64,000 nucleotides of DNA from Thiocapsa sp. (GCF_018399035.1 NZ_CP073760.1:868001-932000), one strand, 5' to 3'. Positions 19,244 to 28,092 are shown, numbered from the stretch's first letter. Numbers and translations: made by a program. Notes: a model not told the origin generated them from the letters alone.

Positions 19244-19832
19244 GTCAAGATCCCTCTCCCCCTGTGGGTCGACGGAGCATCAAGGACGCAAGCAAAAGCG
19301 TCATAAATTAGACATGAAAGTGTAATACACGCCCTAACCCCTGACCAGCTCCGGGTCTTTCCGTCTTTCCGGATGTTTGAGGTTCCAATTGCCGAATTTA
19401 GGTTTACGGGCTTTTGGGGGGCGCGGCCGTGCGATTCGGCGTGGACGTGGTTGCGCGACGCTCGACGACCGGTCTGCCGAGCTTCTCGATCGCGCCGGTG
19501 GTGTCGAAGCCAAGCGCGACCCGCAGCGTGTTGTTGCCGTTACGCTGGGTCTTGGTCGGGGGTGCAGACTAGGCCGCGCTTACCGGGTTTGGTATTGCGG
19601 CCGGGGGGGAGGATGGGTTTCGCTGCGCTCTTGGCGCTCCGGCTGGGATGTTTGAGTGTGGGAGGATGGGTTTCGCTGCGCTCTACCCATCCTACGATGT
19701 CTTGATTGGGGTTCCGAATGGCCGAGGATCGCTTGGGCTGGCGGGTTTGGCTTCTCGACGAGTTGCAAGGCATCGAGGTACGTCGAAAGAATGCCGGGCG
19801 GGACCGGCTCCGCTTCGGCGCGCGGTTTGGAA
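19244..19832. other. Intergenic region with REP-type repeats
   Basis: About 590 bases without a gene I can support. Bases 19270-19330 are relatively AT-rich and probably hold the promoter of the transferase at 19243. Around 19400-19560 there may be a decayed reading frame, unrecognised. Two copies of AGGATGGGTTTCGCTGCGCTC start at 19610 and 19663; the second forms a palindrome. Confidence 0.5.
19663..19693. repeat. REP-type palindrome (translated as GWVERSETHP)
   Basis: AGGATGGGT at 19663-19671 pairs with ACCCATCCT at 19685-19693 around a 13-base loop. A half copy lies at 19610-19630. This is the widespread repeat that, when mis-translated, yields the GWVERSETHP peptide in many gammaproteobacterial genomes. 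It is not a gene. Confidence 0.75.
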
Positions 19833-20378
19833 TCAGCGTCCGGAGATCCGCTTGGCATTGGCGAGTAGCTCGTCGATCTCGCGTTCGGCCTCGGCCCAGT
19901 CCTCGACCTCGTGTCCGGGCGCGAAGCGGCGCTTCTCGGCGCGGTAATAGGCCGCCTCGTGGATCATGTGCAGTCGCTCCTCGTCCGAGACGTTGGCGAG
20001 TGATTTGAGGCTGATCGATTTGCTTTCGAGCGCATTCGGGGTCGAGCCCGTTGCCGAGGCTGCGGACTTCGCCGGTGCCTTCTTGGCGGATGTCTTTCTT
20101 GCGTCTGCGCTGACCGTGGGCATCTTGGCCGGTGCGGGCGTGATCTTCTTCGTAGCGGCAGGTTTCGATGGAGCTGGTTGTGCCGGGCTTGGATTCGCAG
20201 CGATGCCGGTCGGCTTTACGGATGTCGCCTTGGTCGGTGCGGCCTTGAGCCCGGCGCTCGGGGCTGCGGTCGATGTCTGGACCGTCTTCTTCGCTGCGGT
20301 CTTCTTGATGGCTGTGTTGTTGTCGGCTGCCGCCTTGGGCGCCGTCTTCTTCGTTACGATCGTTTTGTTGTCGGCCAT
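19833..20378 (-). CDS. DUF2934 protein with Lys/Ala-rich histone-like N-terminus
   Basis: A 181-aa protein. Residues 1-115 are low-complexity Lys/Ala/Pro/Thr with repeated KKTAPK, KKTAAKK and AKKAPAKS motifs, like histone-H1-type bacterial tails, and could bind nucleic acid or polyphosphate. The C-terminal ~45 residues (ERLHMIHEAAYYRAEKRR ... DWAEAEREIDELLA) are a DUF2934 domain, of unknown function. No signal peptide. ATG at 20378 follows a GAGGCGAG region. Confidence 0.75.
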   Translation of the reverse strand: MADNKTIVTKKTAPKAAADNNTAIKKTAAKKTVQTSTAAPSAGLKAAPTKATSVKPTGIAANPSPAQPAPSKPAATKKITPAPAKMPTVSADARKTSAKKAPAKSAASATGSTPNALESKSISLKSLANVSDEERLHMIHEAAYYRAEKRRFAPGHEVEDWAEAEREIDELLANAKRISGR

Positions 20379-20587
20379 GTCGCTCGCTCGCCTCTTGGAT
20401 TCCGGTGTGGTCTCTTCGGGGTTTCAGCTGAGACCCCGTCGGTCATTCGACCTCTTGACTCAAAAACGGCGGTGATCTCTCTCGTCATCACCGATAAGGA
20501 TACACGGGATTCTCGCTTCCGTGGCAGGAACGGACGCATGGATTTCAAGCACATTATTCCGACCTCAACGCCTGCGCCGGGTCCGTG

Positions 20588-20936
20588 TCGGCAGTAGGCG
20601 TAGGGCTCCGAGGCGAGGATCAACTCGCCGGCCTCGAAACGCGTCCAGAGATCCGCGGCTTCTGCGCCCTCGAAGCTGAAGCGTTCATGCGAGCCAACGC
20701 ACCAAATAATAGAGACGCTGGCCCTCCGATGAGCTCGAGGGTCCGTAGACGATCGCCGGATGGAGCCCACGCTGCGCATCCGCCCCCGCCCCCGCCCCCG
20801 CAAGCGCTGTTGCCTCGTCGTCGACGACGGTGACGCATCCCTCCGGGTAGCGGGCACGGTCGGTGCGTTTCGTCTTGATGATCGCGAATCTGTGATCCAG
20901 CGACGTCGACTCGGGGTCGATGAGAATCTTGGGCAT
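20588..20936 (-). pseudogene. Hypothetical protein gene with frameshift
   Basis: Starts MPKILIDPESTSLDHRFAI and runs as an 83-codon frame that stops after LYYLVRWLA at 20685. Adding one base near 20690 continues it in another frame as HERFSFEGAEAADLWTRFEAG. The two pieces look like one small soluble protein. The second frame stays open into the next gene (to 20354), so the real stop is unclear; around 20510-20560 it enters a repeat resembling common intergenic repeats. Function unknown. Confidence 0.5.
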
Positions 20937-20978
20937 GCGATATCCGGTCTCGGCGGCTTGGCTCGGCGGTGCGTGCGG

Positions 20979-21050
20979 CGCACTTGCCCGGCGGACGAAA
21001 CGTCCGCCCCTCCGGCCAAATGGTGCGTCCGCTCGGCGGGCGCAAGTGCG
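20979..21050. repeat. Large imperfect inverted repeat
   Basis: CGCACTTGC (20979-20987) pairs with GCAAGTGCG (21042-21050). Inner parts (CGGCGGAC with GTCCGctCGGCGG) also pair, around a small hairpin CGGACGAAACGTCCG. It lies between the divergent genes at 20936 and 21206. It may be a REP-like element or a stable structure in the GH57 leader. Confidence 0.5.
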
Positions 21051-21205
21051 AAGCGACAGGAGGCGTCGGGTTTTTGGGCGTTGGTCGCGCTTCTGTTATC
21101 CTCGTCGCCTTGGAACTCTCGCGCCCCATTCCGTCCACGAATGCCATTCCCCTCATGCCATCCCCCTGATGACATCCTTCCAATGACATCTCGGAGTGTC
21201 GTACC

Positions 21206-22609
21206 GTGATCGCCCAGCATGCGCTCGTTTTGAACCTGCATCAGCCCGCCGGCAATCTCGAGGAGCTCCTCGACAACCAGAGCTGGGAGGCCAACGAGAT
21301 CCTCTTCGCCCTGGACCGCATCCCGCGCAGCCTTTGGGGTCACGAAGACCTGGCCCGCGTCCATGTCTCGTTGTCCGGCACCCTGCTCGAGACCCTGTCG
21401 AATCCCGAGTTCCAGAAACGTGTCTACGGCACCGTGGATTGCGGGTCGCTCCTGTGGCACTTCCAGAACGAGAAGCTCTTCGAGGTCTTGGGGACGGGTT
21501 ATTACCACCCGGTGCTGCCCCTGATCCCGGAGGCCGACCGCGAGGAGCAGCTGCGCCGCTGGCTCGGCATTGCGCATCACCTGCTGTGGCGTCCGCGCTT
21601 CCAAGGCTTCTGGCCGCCCGAGATGGGCTTCTCGATGGAGCTGATCCCGCTGCTGCGCGCCTTCGGCTATCGGTATGTCATGGTCGACAGCGAGCACGTC
21701 GAGCCGATCTCTCCAATGAGCTGGCAGGAGCTTCGCTATCGGCCGCACATCGCGCGTTTCGGGGGCGAGGCGATCACGGTCATCGTGCGCGATCGCGATC
21801 TCTCCGATGCCCAGGAATCCGGGATGGAGCTGGATTGGTTCCTTGCCGAGGTCGCCGAACGGACCAAGTGGTGCGACTTCACGCCTCTGGTGACCACCTG
21901 CACCGACGGCGAGAACGGCGGCTGGTTCCGCAACGTGACCGAAGGGGCCAACTTCTGGAGCGCCTTCTATCTGCCCTTGCTCGAGCGGGTCGCCGCCGGC
22001 GAGGCCGCGATCGCGCCCACCTTCATCAGTCGCTATCTGGATACCTACGGCGCCCGGGGCGAGGTGCGTGTGCGCACCGGCGCCTGGAACACCGGCTGGC
22101 ACCATGGGCGCGACTTCACCCAATGGACCGGCTCGGATCGGCAGAAGCAGGCGATCGACGCCTTCGCCAAGGCCAGTCGGATGGTCCACGATGCACGTTG
22201 GTACGCCACCGAGCGCGGCGTTTGCGAAGGTCCAGAGGCCGAGGCGATCGAGGAGGCGCTGTGGCGTCTGCTGCGCGCCGAGACCAGCTGTCATCTCTAC
22301 TGGGGCGAGGCCTGGGTGCCGCGTGCCGAGGCGGACCTCGAGGCCAGTCGGGCGGCGCTTGCGCGTATCGGGATCTGCGCGGAGCCCGCGCAGTCCGATG
22401 CACCCGCGCCCGAGTCCACAACGGAGTCCAAGCCGGAGTCCAAGCCGGAGTCCAAGCCGGAATCCAAGCCGGAGCCCGCGCTCGCTTCCGTCCCCGCATC
22501 CGGTGCGGACGCAGCGGAGATTCGCACCGAGGCGGCCGCGAAGGCCCCGCCGAGCCCCGCGCCCGATCGATCGGCCGAATTCGAAACACCGGCACCGAAA
22601 TCCTCTTGA
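21206..22609 (+). CDS. Glycoside hydrolase family 57 protein with Ser/Lys/Pro repeat tail
   Basis: A 467-aa cytoplasmic protein. The GH57 signature starts with ALVLNLHQPAGN; the likely nucleophile Glu is in FWPPEMGFSMEL (about residue 137); TDGENGGWF and the terminal TSCHLYWGE motif also fit. GH57 enzymes act on alpha-glucans (amylase, branching enzyme, transferase), so a glycogen role is likely. The GTG start has GGAG ten bases upstream. Residues about 405-430 contain four ESKP-type 4-residue repeats coded by a 12-bp tandem repeat (22424-22471). A second GH57 gene follows 45 bases later. Confidence 0.85.
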   Translation: MIAQHALVLNLHQPAGNLEELLDNQSWEANEILFALDRIPRSLWGHEDLARVHVSLSGTLLETLSNPEFQKRVYGTVDCGSLLWHFQNEKLFEVLGTGYYHPVLPLIPEADREEQLRRWLGIAHHLLWRPRFQGFWPPEMGFSMELIPLLRAFGYRYVMVDSEHVEPISPMSWQELRYRPHIARFGGEAITVIVRDRDLSDAQESGMELDWFLAEVAERTKWCDFTPLVTTCTDGENGGWFRNVTEGANFWSAFYLPLLERVAAGEAAIAPTFISRYLDTYGARGEVRVRTGAWNTGWHHGRDFTQWTGSDRQKQAIDAFAKASRMVHDARWYATERGVCEGPEAEAIEEALWRLLRAETSCHLYWGEAWVPRAEADLEASRAALARIGICAEPAQSDAPAPESTTESKPESKPESKPESKPEPALASVPASGADAAEIRTEAAAKAPPSPAPDRSAEFETPAPKSS

Positions 22610-22654
22610 TCCACTCCGGCAACCCCGGAACCACATTTCCTCCAGGAGTCCAGC

Positions 22655-24121
22655 GTGAAACCGCTACCCGAGTACGTCGATGACCTTCCGAATATCTGCG
22701 GCCATGAGTCGAACGTCGAGGCCGTCGTTGCCGACGCGCGCACGCGGACGCTGTTCGCCGATCGCGGCGGTATCGATTTCGGCTCCATCCGCTCGGCGAC
22801 CGCCATCGCCCTGCATCAGCATCAGCCCCTGATCCCGGCCGGCGGCGGGGATCTGCGCAGCGCCGCATTGATCAGCAACCTCCAGTACATGATGGAGAAC
22901 CAGCACATCGGGGACAATTACAACGCCCCGGCCTTCGTCTGGTGCTACAAGCGGATGGGCGAGTTCATCCCCCAGTTGATCGGCGAGGGCAAGTCACCGC
23001 GCTGCATGCTCGAATACTCGGGCACCCTGCTGCACGGTCTGCGCAAGATGGGCGAGCATCATGTGATCGATGCGCTCAAGGGCATGACCTGCAACCCGGA
23101 CTACAACTGGGCTGTGGAGTGGCTCGGGATGCCCTGGGGCCATGCGGTCGCACCCTCCACGCCGGCGCAGGATTTCCGTCTGCACGTGAAGGCGTTCCAG
23201 CATCACTTCGCCGCCATCTTCGGCTGGGAGGCGTTGGAGCGGGTGCGCGGCTTCTCTCCATCCGAGATGGCCCTGCCCAATCATCCCGACGTCGCCTACG
23301 CCTTCGTCAAGACGCTGGTGGATTGCGGTTTTCAATGGGTCTTGGTGCAGGAGCACACGGTCCAGCAGATCGACACCGGGCGGAATCCGGAGCGCCCGCA
23401 CATCCCGCATCGCCTGGTCGTCACCAATTCGCACGGCGAGACCGCGAGCATCATCGCCATCGTCAAGACGCAAGGGTCGGACACCAAGCTGGTCGCCCAG
23501 ATGCAGCCCTGGTACGAGGCGCAAGGGCTGCAGCGCGTCGCGCTCGCCGGCAAGTCGATCCCGCCGCTGGTCACCCAGATTGCAGACGGCGAGAACGGGG
23601 GCGTCATGATGAACGAGTTCCCGGGCAAGTTCATGGAGGTGGTCGGGGCCTCGAGCCACACCGACACGCCGATGATGAACGGGAGCGAATACCTGGAGCA
23701 TCTCTTCGCGCTCGGGATCAAGGAGTCCGATCTCCCCGAGGTTCAACCCCTGTTCCACGATCGCATCTGGGCACGCATCCAACCGGGCGACGGACCGGAG
23801 AAGCTGGAAAAGGCAATCGCCGAGCTCAAGCAGGAAGACGGCCGATTCCACATGGAAGGCGGCAGTTGGACGTCGGACCTCTCCTGGGTGAAGGGCTACG
23901 ACGACGTGCTGGGCCCGATGGAAGAGGCGAGTGCCCACTTCAACCAAAAGGTCCTGATCCCCGGCATCGCCACCAACGACCCGCGCTATCGCAACGCGCT
24001 CTTTCACCTGATGGCCTCCCAAACCAGCTGCTATCGCTACTGGGGACAGGGCCTTTGGACCGACTACGGGCGCGAAATCTGCCGACGGGTCAATGCGATC
24101 CTCGAGCAGGATTTCGGCTGA
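22655..24121 (+). CDS. Glycoside hydrolase family 57 protein
   Basis: A 488-aa cytoplasmic protein: ATAIALHQHQPLIP is the N-terminal GH57 strand with its metal/substrate histidines, GFSPSEMALPNHPDV holds the likely nucleophile Glu, ADGENGGVMM the acid/base region, and QTSCYRYWGQGLW the closing motif shared with the preceding protein. GTG start preceded by AGGAG at good spacing. It is probably cotranscribed with the GH57 gene upstream. The two are only distantly related, so they probably have different glucan specificities. Confidence 0.85.
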   Translation: MKPLPEYVDDLPNICGHESNVEAVVADARTRTLFADRGGIDFGSIRSATAIALHQHQPLIPAGGGDLRSAALISNLQYMMENQHIGDNYNAPAFVWCYKRMGEFIPQLIGEGKSPRCMLEYSGTLLHGLRKMGEHHVIDALKGMTCNPDYNWAVEWLGMPWGHAVAPSTPAQDFRLHVKAFQHHFAAIFGWEALERVRGFSPSEMALPNHPDVAYAFVKTLVDCGFQWVLVQEHTVQQIDTGRNPERPHIPHRLVVTNSHGETASIIAIVKTQGSDTKLVAQMQPWYEAQGLQRVALAGKSIPPLVTQIADGENGGVMMNEFPGKFMEVVGASSHTDTPMMNGSEYLEHLFALGIKESDLPEVQPLFHDRIWARIQPGDGPEKLEKAIAELKQEDGRFHMEGGSWTSDLSWVKGYDDVLGPMEEASAHFNQKVLIPGIATNDPRYRNALFHLMASQTSCYRYWGQGLWTDYGREICRRVNAILEQDFG

Positions 24122-24153
24122 CCGCAATCAATTTTTTTGGAAACGAGTGTGCA

Positions 24154-24549
24154 ATGAACGCATTACCGAACGCAGAGGATCTCTCGGGCAGTTTCGACCT
24201 GCCGGGCGAAGAGCGCTATATCGCGTTTCTTGCACGGGTCACGCAACAGGGCCAGGTCTGGACCTTGAAGGGAGATGATGGTTTTATTGCATTCTCCGAC
24301 GATGAAGGGCGGGATTGCTTTCCCTTCTGGCCCGAGGCGGCATGTGCCGCGGCGCTGGCGACGCATGATTGGGCCGATTGTCGGGCCGAGCCACTGGGGC
24401 TTGACGTCTTCATGACCCGTTGGTTGCCCGGCATGGCGAAGGATGGCCGGATGGTCGCGGTGTTTCCGGCGCCGGATGGGTCGGGTGTGGTCATCGCGCC
24501 GGAGACCCTGTTGGACGATCTCAGGGAGGAGGCCGAGCAGGGCGGTTGA
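24154..24549 (+). CDS. DUF2750 domain protein
   Basis: A 131-aa cytoplasmic protein. The DUF2750 pattern is clear: VWTLKGDDGFIAFSDDEG, CFPFWPEA, DVFMTRWLPGM and VAVFPAPDG. Function of the domain is unknown; it often appears in housekeeping neighbourhoods. The ATG at 24154 lies 32 bases after the GH57 stop, so readthrough transcription is likely. No membrane segments. Confidence 0.8.
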   Translation: MNALPNAEDLSGSFDLPGEERYIAFLARVTQQGQVWTLKGDDGFIAFSDDEGRDCFPFWPEAACAAALATHDWADCRAEPLGLDVFMTRWLPGMAKDGRMVAVFPAPDGSGVVIAPETLLDDLREEAEQGG

Positions 24550-24644
24550 CGGAGCTGCTTTGAATGGAATGATCCGAGGCCGATCACTCGCGGGTTGCGG
24601 ATGCTCGCGAGTCCGTCGAGGGCACGCGTTTTGGTCACGAAGGG

Positions 24645-25100
24645 ATGAACGCCGTGAACGATACCTTAAACAAGATCAAGGCTCAGGCAGAGCGTGTCCG
24701 AACCTCGCACGAGGAGGTCAAGGAGACGTCGCTGGAGAAGGCGCTGCGTCGACACGAGGCGGCGCTCCCCTTGCTGAGGGCGTTCGCCGACGTTCAGGAC
24801 AACTTCGTCAAGATCGACGTGCTCAAACGCATCTGGCCGCGGGACTACGACCGGCGACCCGACCGTGTCCACGGATTGGTGGCTGCTGTGCTCGGCGGAG
24901 AAGCGCACCCCTGCGGTCTCATGTTGCACGTCCCCGGCGGTCTGTGCTCCTTCGAGGTGTGTGAAACCCGGGATGGCAAGATGATCTACACGAGCTCGCG
25001 CGAGACCACCGGATCACGGCCTCTGCTGTGGCAGTTCGACCAACCCGAGCCTTGGCTCGACGGGTTTTATCGGACCATGGCGGGGCTGCTCGAGGTTTAA
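24645..25100 (+). CDS. Hypothetical protein, 151 aa
   Basis: A soluble protein. An N-terminal charged helix (residues 1-50, MNAVNDTLNKIKAQAERV) could form a coiled coil; the rest is mixed alpha/beta (GLMLHVPGGLCSFEVCETRD, LLWQFDQPEPWLDGFYR). I do not recognise it. AAGGG directly precedes the ATG, so a GTG at 24654 is an alternative start. It ends four bases into the convergent reductase gene. Confidence 0.6.
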   Translation: MNAVNDTLNKIKAQAERVRTSHEEVKETSLEKALRRHEAALPLLRAFADVQDNFVKIDVLKRIWPRDYDRRPDRVHGLVAAVLGGEAHPCGLMLHVPGGLCSFEVCETRDGKMIYTSSRETTGSRPLLWQFDQPEPWLDGFYRTMAGLLEV

Positions 25101-26566
25101 GTCTCGGTGATCTCGCAAGCGATCCACCCATCGGCGATTGCTTCGTCGCGGAGCAGCTCCGCCAGCCTTTCGATAGGCGCTTGCGGCCCGGCCAGATAGA
25201 AACGCAGTCCGCGCAGATCCGGGTGATCGGCGCGGATGACCGCGAAGACATCCTCCGCGCGGCCGCTCATCAGCGGGGTCAGTTGGAAGTTGTCCAACGC
25301 ATCCGTGAGCGCGCGGCCCCAACGTCCCTGATAGTGCCCCTCCGGATACTGCGTGTCCCAGTAGAGATGGAAGGATTCGATCACGTCGATCGAAACGGCG
25401 TGCTCGATCAGGCTTTTCACGGGTGCGATACCGTCGCCGAAGGCGATGAAGACCGCCGGTTCCGGCGCGTCCTCCGTCAGGACGAAGCGTCCGTATGGCC
25501 CCTCGACCGTGATCGGATGGCCGGGGCGCAGGGGTTTGAAGACGGCGTCCGAAAAGGCATCGGTGCCGCGTCGGATATGGAACCAGAGGTTTCGGGCGTT
25601 GCAGGGACAGCTTGCGATCGACAGCTCGCGACTCGCACCCTCTTCGAGCGTGAGTCGCACGCGCTGGCCCGACATGAACCGCAGCGTCTGGGTCCGCGGG
25701 GTCTGGACGTTCAGCGAGACGAGATCCTCGGAGATGTGCTCGAGCTTGCGCAGACCGGCTCGAATCTCCTGATGCGGTAGATCGGTCACCGTGAGCGCCT
25801 CGGCCGCCTCGATGACGACGTCGGTGACGGCCGTATGCGAGCAGGTCAAGAGATAGCCCATCGCCTTCTCGCGCTCGCTCAACACATAGTCGTGCTCGCG
25901 GATCCGCCGCGTCTCGCCGCTGATCAGGCGCGCCTTGCAGGCGCCGCAGTTGCCGCTGGAGCAACCATAGTCGAGGTTGAGTCCGGCGCGCACGGAGGCG
26001 TCGAGAATCGACTCGTTGCCCTCGACGAAATAGTCGTGACCACTCGGGATGAGTTTGACGTTGGCTGCCATGATGCGAAGAAAGGTGTCTTTGGCGAAGA
26101 GCTGTGCGCGCTCGTCCGTCACCGCACGGGTGGTCAGGGACGCGCGGGCGCCGTGGAACCAGTCGCGCGTCTCGCACGCCTGTCCGCGGATGCTCTCGGG
26201 ACCTGAATCGGCGAGCGCCTCCATGCGCTCGCCGACCTGATCCAAAAGGTCCTCCGCGGCGCTCAGGGCCGACATCCGCTCGACGAGCGTCTTGCTCATC
26301 GCCCGCAGCCGTGCGACCAGGACCTGCGGCTCGGGCAATGCGGCATCATGCCCCTCGGTCTTGGGGAGCGCATCGCTCTTGATGCGCTCGACCCGCTCGA
26401 GCGCCGCGTCGTCCGTAAGACTGACCGCCGGAAAGGCACGCAGAAGATCGCTGACGGCGACCGAGCCCTCGAAGGTGTCGATCTCGCCGCGTCTGATGCG
26501 CCGCTGCAGCTCGGCGCGGGTGACGCCGGCAAGGCGTGCGGCGCGGGACAGGCTCAGGTAGTCCAT
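25097..26566 (-). CDS. [2Fe-2S] ferredoxin/flavin reductase with MerR-like N-terminal domain
   Basis: A ~489-aa electron-transfer protein with an unusual N-terminus. Residues 1-50 resemble a MerR/excisionase winged helix (SLSRAARLAGVTRAELQRR). A helical linker follows. A plant-type ferredoxin domain has CSSGNCGACKARL and the fourth Cys in YLLTCS. A ferredoxin-NADP reductase-type module follows with the FAD motif RELSIAS and nucleotide motif FGDGIAPVKS. It should pass electrons between NAD(P)H, flavin and the iron-sulfur cluster; the partner is unknown. I chose the ATG at 26566 (GGAG upstream) rather than 26656. Confidence 0.8.
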   Translation of the reverse strand: MDYLSLSRAARLAGVTRAELQRRIRRGEIDTFEGSVAVSDLLRAFPAVSLTDDAALERVERIKSDALPKTEGHDAALPEPQVLVARLRAMSKTLVERMSALSAAEDLLDQVGERMEALADSGPESIRGQACETRDWFHGARASLTTRAVTDERAQLFAKDTFLRIMAANVKLIPSGHDYFVEGNESILDASVRAGLNLDYGCSSGNCGACKARLISGETRRIREHDYVLSEREKAMGYLLTCSHTAVTDVVIEAAEALTVTDLPHQEIRAGLRKLEHISEDLVSLNVQTPRTQTLRFMSGQRVRLTLEEGASRELSIASCPCNARNLWFHIRRGTDAFSDAVFKPLRPGHPITVEGPYGRFVLTEDAPEPAVFIAFGDGIAPVKSLIEHAVSIDVIESFHLYWDTQYPEGHYQGRWGRALTDALDNFQLTPLMSGRAEDVFAVIRADHPDLRGLRFYLAGPQAPIERLAELLRDEAIADGWIACEITET

Positions 26567-26742
26567 GGGCGTGATGTCTCCGTTCTGGCCGGCGGGTCGG
26601 GTTGTGTCGTAGGCACGGCGTTTGCGTGGGCCGAACGCGCAAAACCTCCGCGTCACCCCGATATCATCCGCTCCCGAGTATCCGCGCCTCCCGGTGCGAC
26701 TTCAATCCATCGGCTCAACATGCCTTTCGAAGGAGAGATGAC

Positions 26743-27069
26743 GTGGACGACAACACCAAGACCCAGATCGAGGCCGCCGCGTTCCGCGGTCTGGTCGAGC
26801 ACCTGCAACGCCGTACCGACGTGCAGAACATCGACCTCATGAACCTGGCCGGCTTTTGCCGAAACTGTCTAGCCAAGTGGTACATGAACGCCGCGGCCGA
26901 GAGCGGTGTCGAGCTGTCATACGACCAGGCGCGGGAGGCGATCTACGGCATGCCCTATGCGGACTGGAAGAGCCGTCATCAGCAGGAAGCGACCGCCGAG
27001 CAGGCGCGTCTGTTCGAGGAGACTCAGCCGTTGCACGCCTGCGTGAGTGGCCACGGCGGAGGGGCCTAG
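26743..27069 (+). CDS. DUF1244 domain protein
   Basis: A 108-aa soluble protein that fits the DUF1244 family over its whole length: LQRRTDVQNIDLMNLAGFCR, NCLAKWYMNAA, and IYGMPYADWKSRHQ. A C-x-x-C pair (FCRNC) is conserved in the family. Function unknown. The GTG start at 26743 is strongly supported by AGGAGAG (26731-26737); the nearby ATG frames are shadows. Confidence 0.85.
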   Translation: MDDNTKTQIEAAAFRGLVEHLQRRTDVQNIDLMNLAGFCRNCLAKWYMNAAAESGVELSYDQAREAIYGMPYADWKSRHQQEATAEQARLFEETQPLHACVSGHGGGA

Positions 27070-27164
27070 GGGCTCGATGTCGGCCGTGCTCGAGCGGTCA
27101 TTCGACAAGGAGTCGATCGAACAGGTGCCGGGGCTCGCTCAGTAAGACCGTTGCCACCCAAACC

Positions 27165-27244
27165 TTCAATCGCTCGTGACACCCGCTCTGCGGTGTCACG
27201 CATGCCCCGTGGCGCTCTGCGCCACGTGCCGCGATGGTTGAAGT
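27165..27244. other. Predicted multi-branched structure between convergent genes
   Basis: An outer stem pairs CTTCAA/TCGC (27165-27174) with GCGA/TTGAAG (27232-27244, one TGG bulge). It encloses two perfect hairpins: GTGACACC with GGTGTCAC (27177-27184, 27193-27200) and GTGGCG with CGCCAC (27210-27215, 27221-27226). Both loops contain CTCTG-like bases. The shape is a three-way junction of 80 bases. It may be a repeat element, a bidirectional terminator or a structured RNA; no T-tract is present. Confidence 0.55.
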
Positions 27245-27277
27245 CGGTACGAGCAATGACGACGCACCGGGCGCGGT

Positions 27278-27772
27278 TTAGAGGTCGCCGGTGGCGCCCG
27301 CGGTCATGATCTCCTCGATGGTGTCGCGCACCTTCACGGCATGCTCCATCAGATTCGGCGGTAGATCGGCCATCTCGATGACCTTGTTCAGGTCGAGCGT
27401 CGTCAGCCATGCCTGTCCTTCCTGATCCTCGATCAGGGTGATTCGGCAGGGCAGATACGCGGAGAAGTCGATGTTCTCCTTGATCATCTCATTGGCGATC
27501 CGGGCATCGCAAAACTGGAAGATCTCGATCCGCTTAGCCTCCACACCCATCGACTCCAGCTCCTTATAAAGGGGCAGGTGAGCGACCATTTTGAAGTTCA
27601 GCGCGTTGGCCCGCAGCATCATCGACTCGACGGCCTCGTCCATCGAGACGTCTTCGGCCAGCGGCATCTTGAGCACGGTATCGGCGATCGTCATGCTTTG
27701 GGCATGCGTCTGGGTCGCGAGGAAGGTCAAGGGCAGCAGGGCGATCAGCAGGGACAGCAGGATCTTTCGCAT
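27278..27772 (-). CDS. DUF302 domain protein, exported
   Basis: A 164-aa protein with a clear signal peptide (MRKILLSLLIALLPLTF, cleavage near THAQ). The mature DUF302 domain includes IEIFQFCDARIANEM and LPCRITLIEDQEGQAW. DUF302 proteins are periplasmic or cytoplasmic, of unknown role, and common in sulfur oxidisers. A damaged second DUF302 gene lies at 50335-50726. The TAA stop lies in a GGCGCGGTTTA motif that recurs at 29.3-29.4 kb. Confidence 0.8.
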   Translation of the reverse strand: MRKILLSLLIALLPLTFLATQTHAQSMTIADTVLKMPLAEDVSMDEAVESMMLRANALNFKMVAHLPLYKELESMGVEAKRIEIFQFCDARIANEMIKENIDFSAYLPCRITLIEDQEGQAWLTTLDLNKVIEMADLPPNLMEHAVKVRDTIEEIMTAGATGDL

Positions 27773-27810
27773 TGTCGTGTCTCTCCGGTTGGGTTTTTGT
27801 ATTTAGCGGT

Positions 27811-28092
27811 TTAGTCGAATCGGTAATGCTTCTCGACCGGCTCGACCACCTCCCAGGTACATTCCATGCCGGCGGGGAAGGTGATGAGGTCGCCGCGGCT
27901 GAAGGTGTGGGTCTCGCCGCCGGCCGGGGTGACATGAAAACGCCCGCGCACCACATAGCAGGTCTCGGCACGATCGTAACGCCAGGGAAAGGTCGAGGGT
28001 TCCTTTTTCCAGACTGCCCAGTCCTCGACGCCGAGGACATCCAGCTTGGCGGGGGAGGGCTTGTGCTCGCAGTAGATTTGAAGGTCGGTCAT
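27811..28092 (-). CDS. Small cupin-domain protein
   Basis: A 93-aa single-domain cupin: the first motif region is AETCYVVRGRFHVTPAGGE, and GDLITFPAGMECTWEV completes the second. The metal-binding histidines of classical cupins are partly missing (the first motif lacks H-x-H), so catalysis is doubtful; a small-molecule-binding role is possible. It lies 38 bases upstream of the DUF302 gene on the same strand and may be cotranscribed with it. Confidence 0.75.
   Translation of the reverse strand: MTDLQIYCEHKPSPAKLDVLGVEDWAVWKKEPSTFPWRYDRAETCYVVRGRFHVTPAGGETHTFSRGDLITFPAGMECTWEVVEPVEKHYRFD

Noticed and set aside
20354..22636. 760-codon minus-strand frame opposite the first GH57 gene
   Set aside because: It is Arg/Gly-rich with no domain, and the opposite strand carries a clear GH57 protein; only its last part overlaps the frameshifted hypothetical gene.
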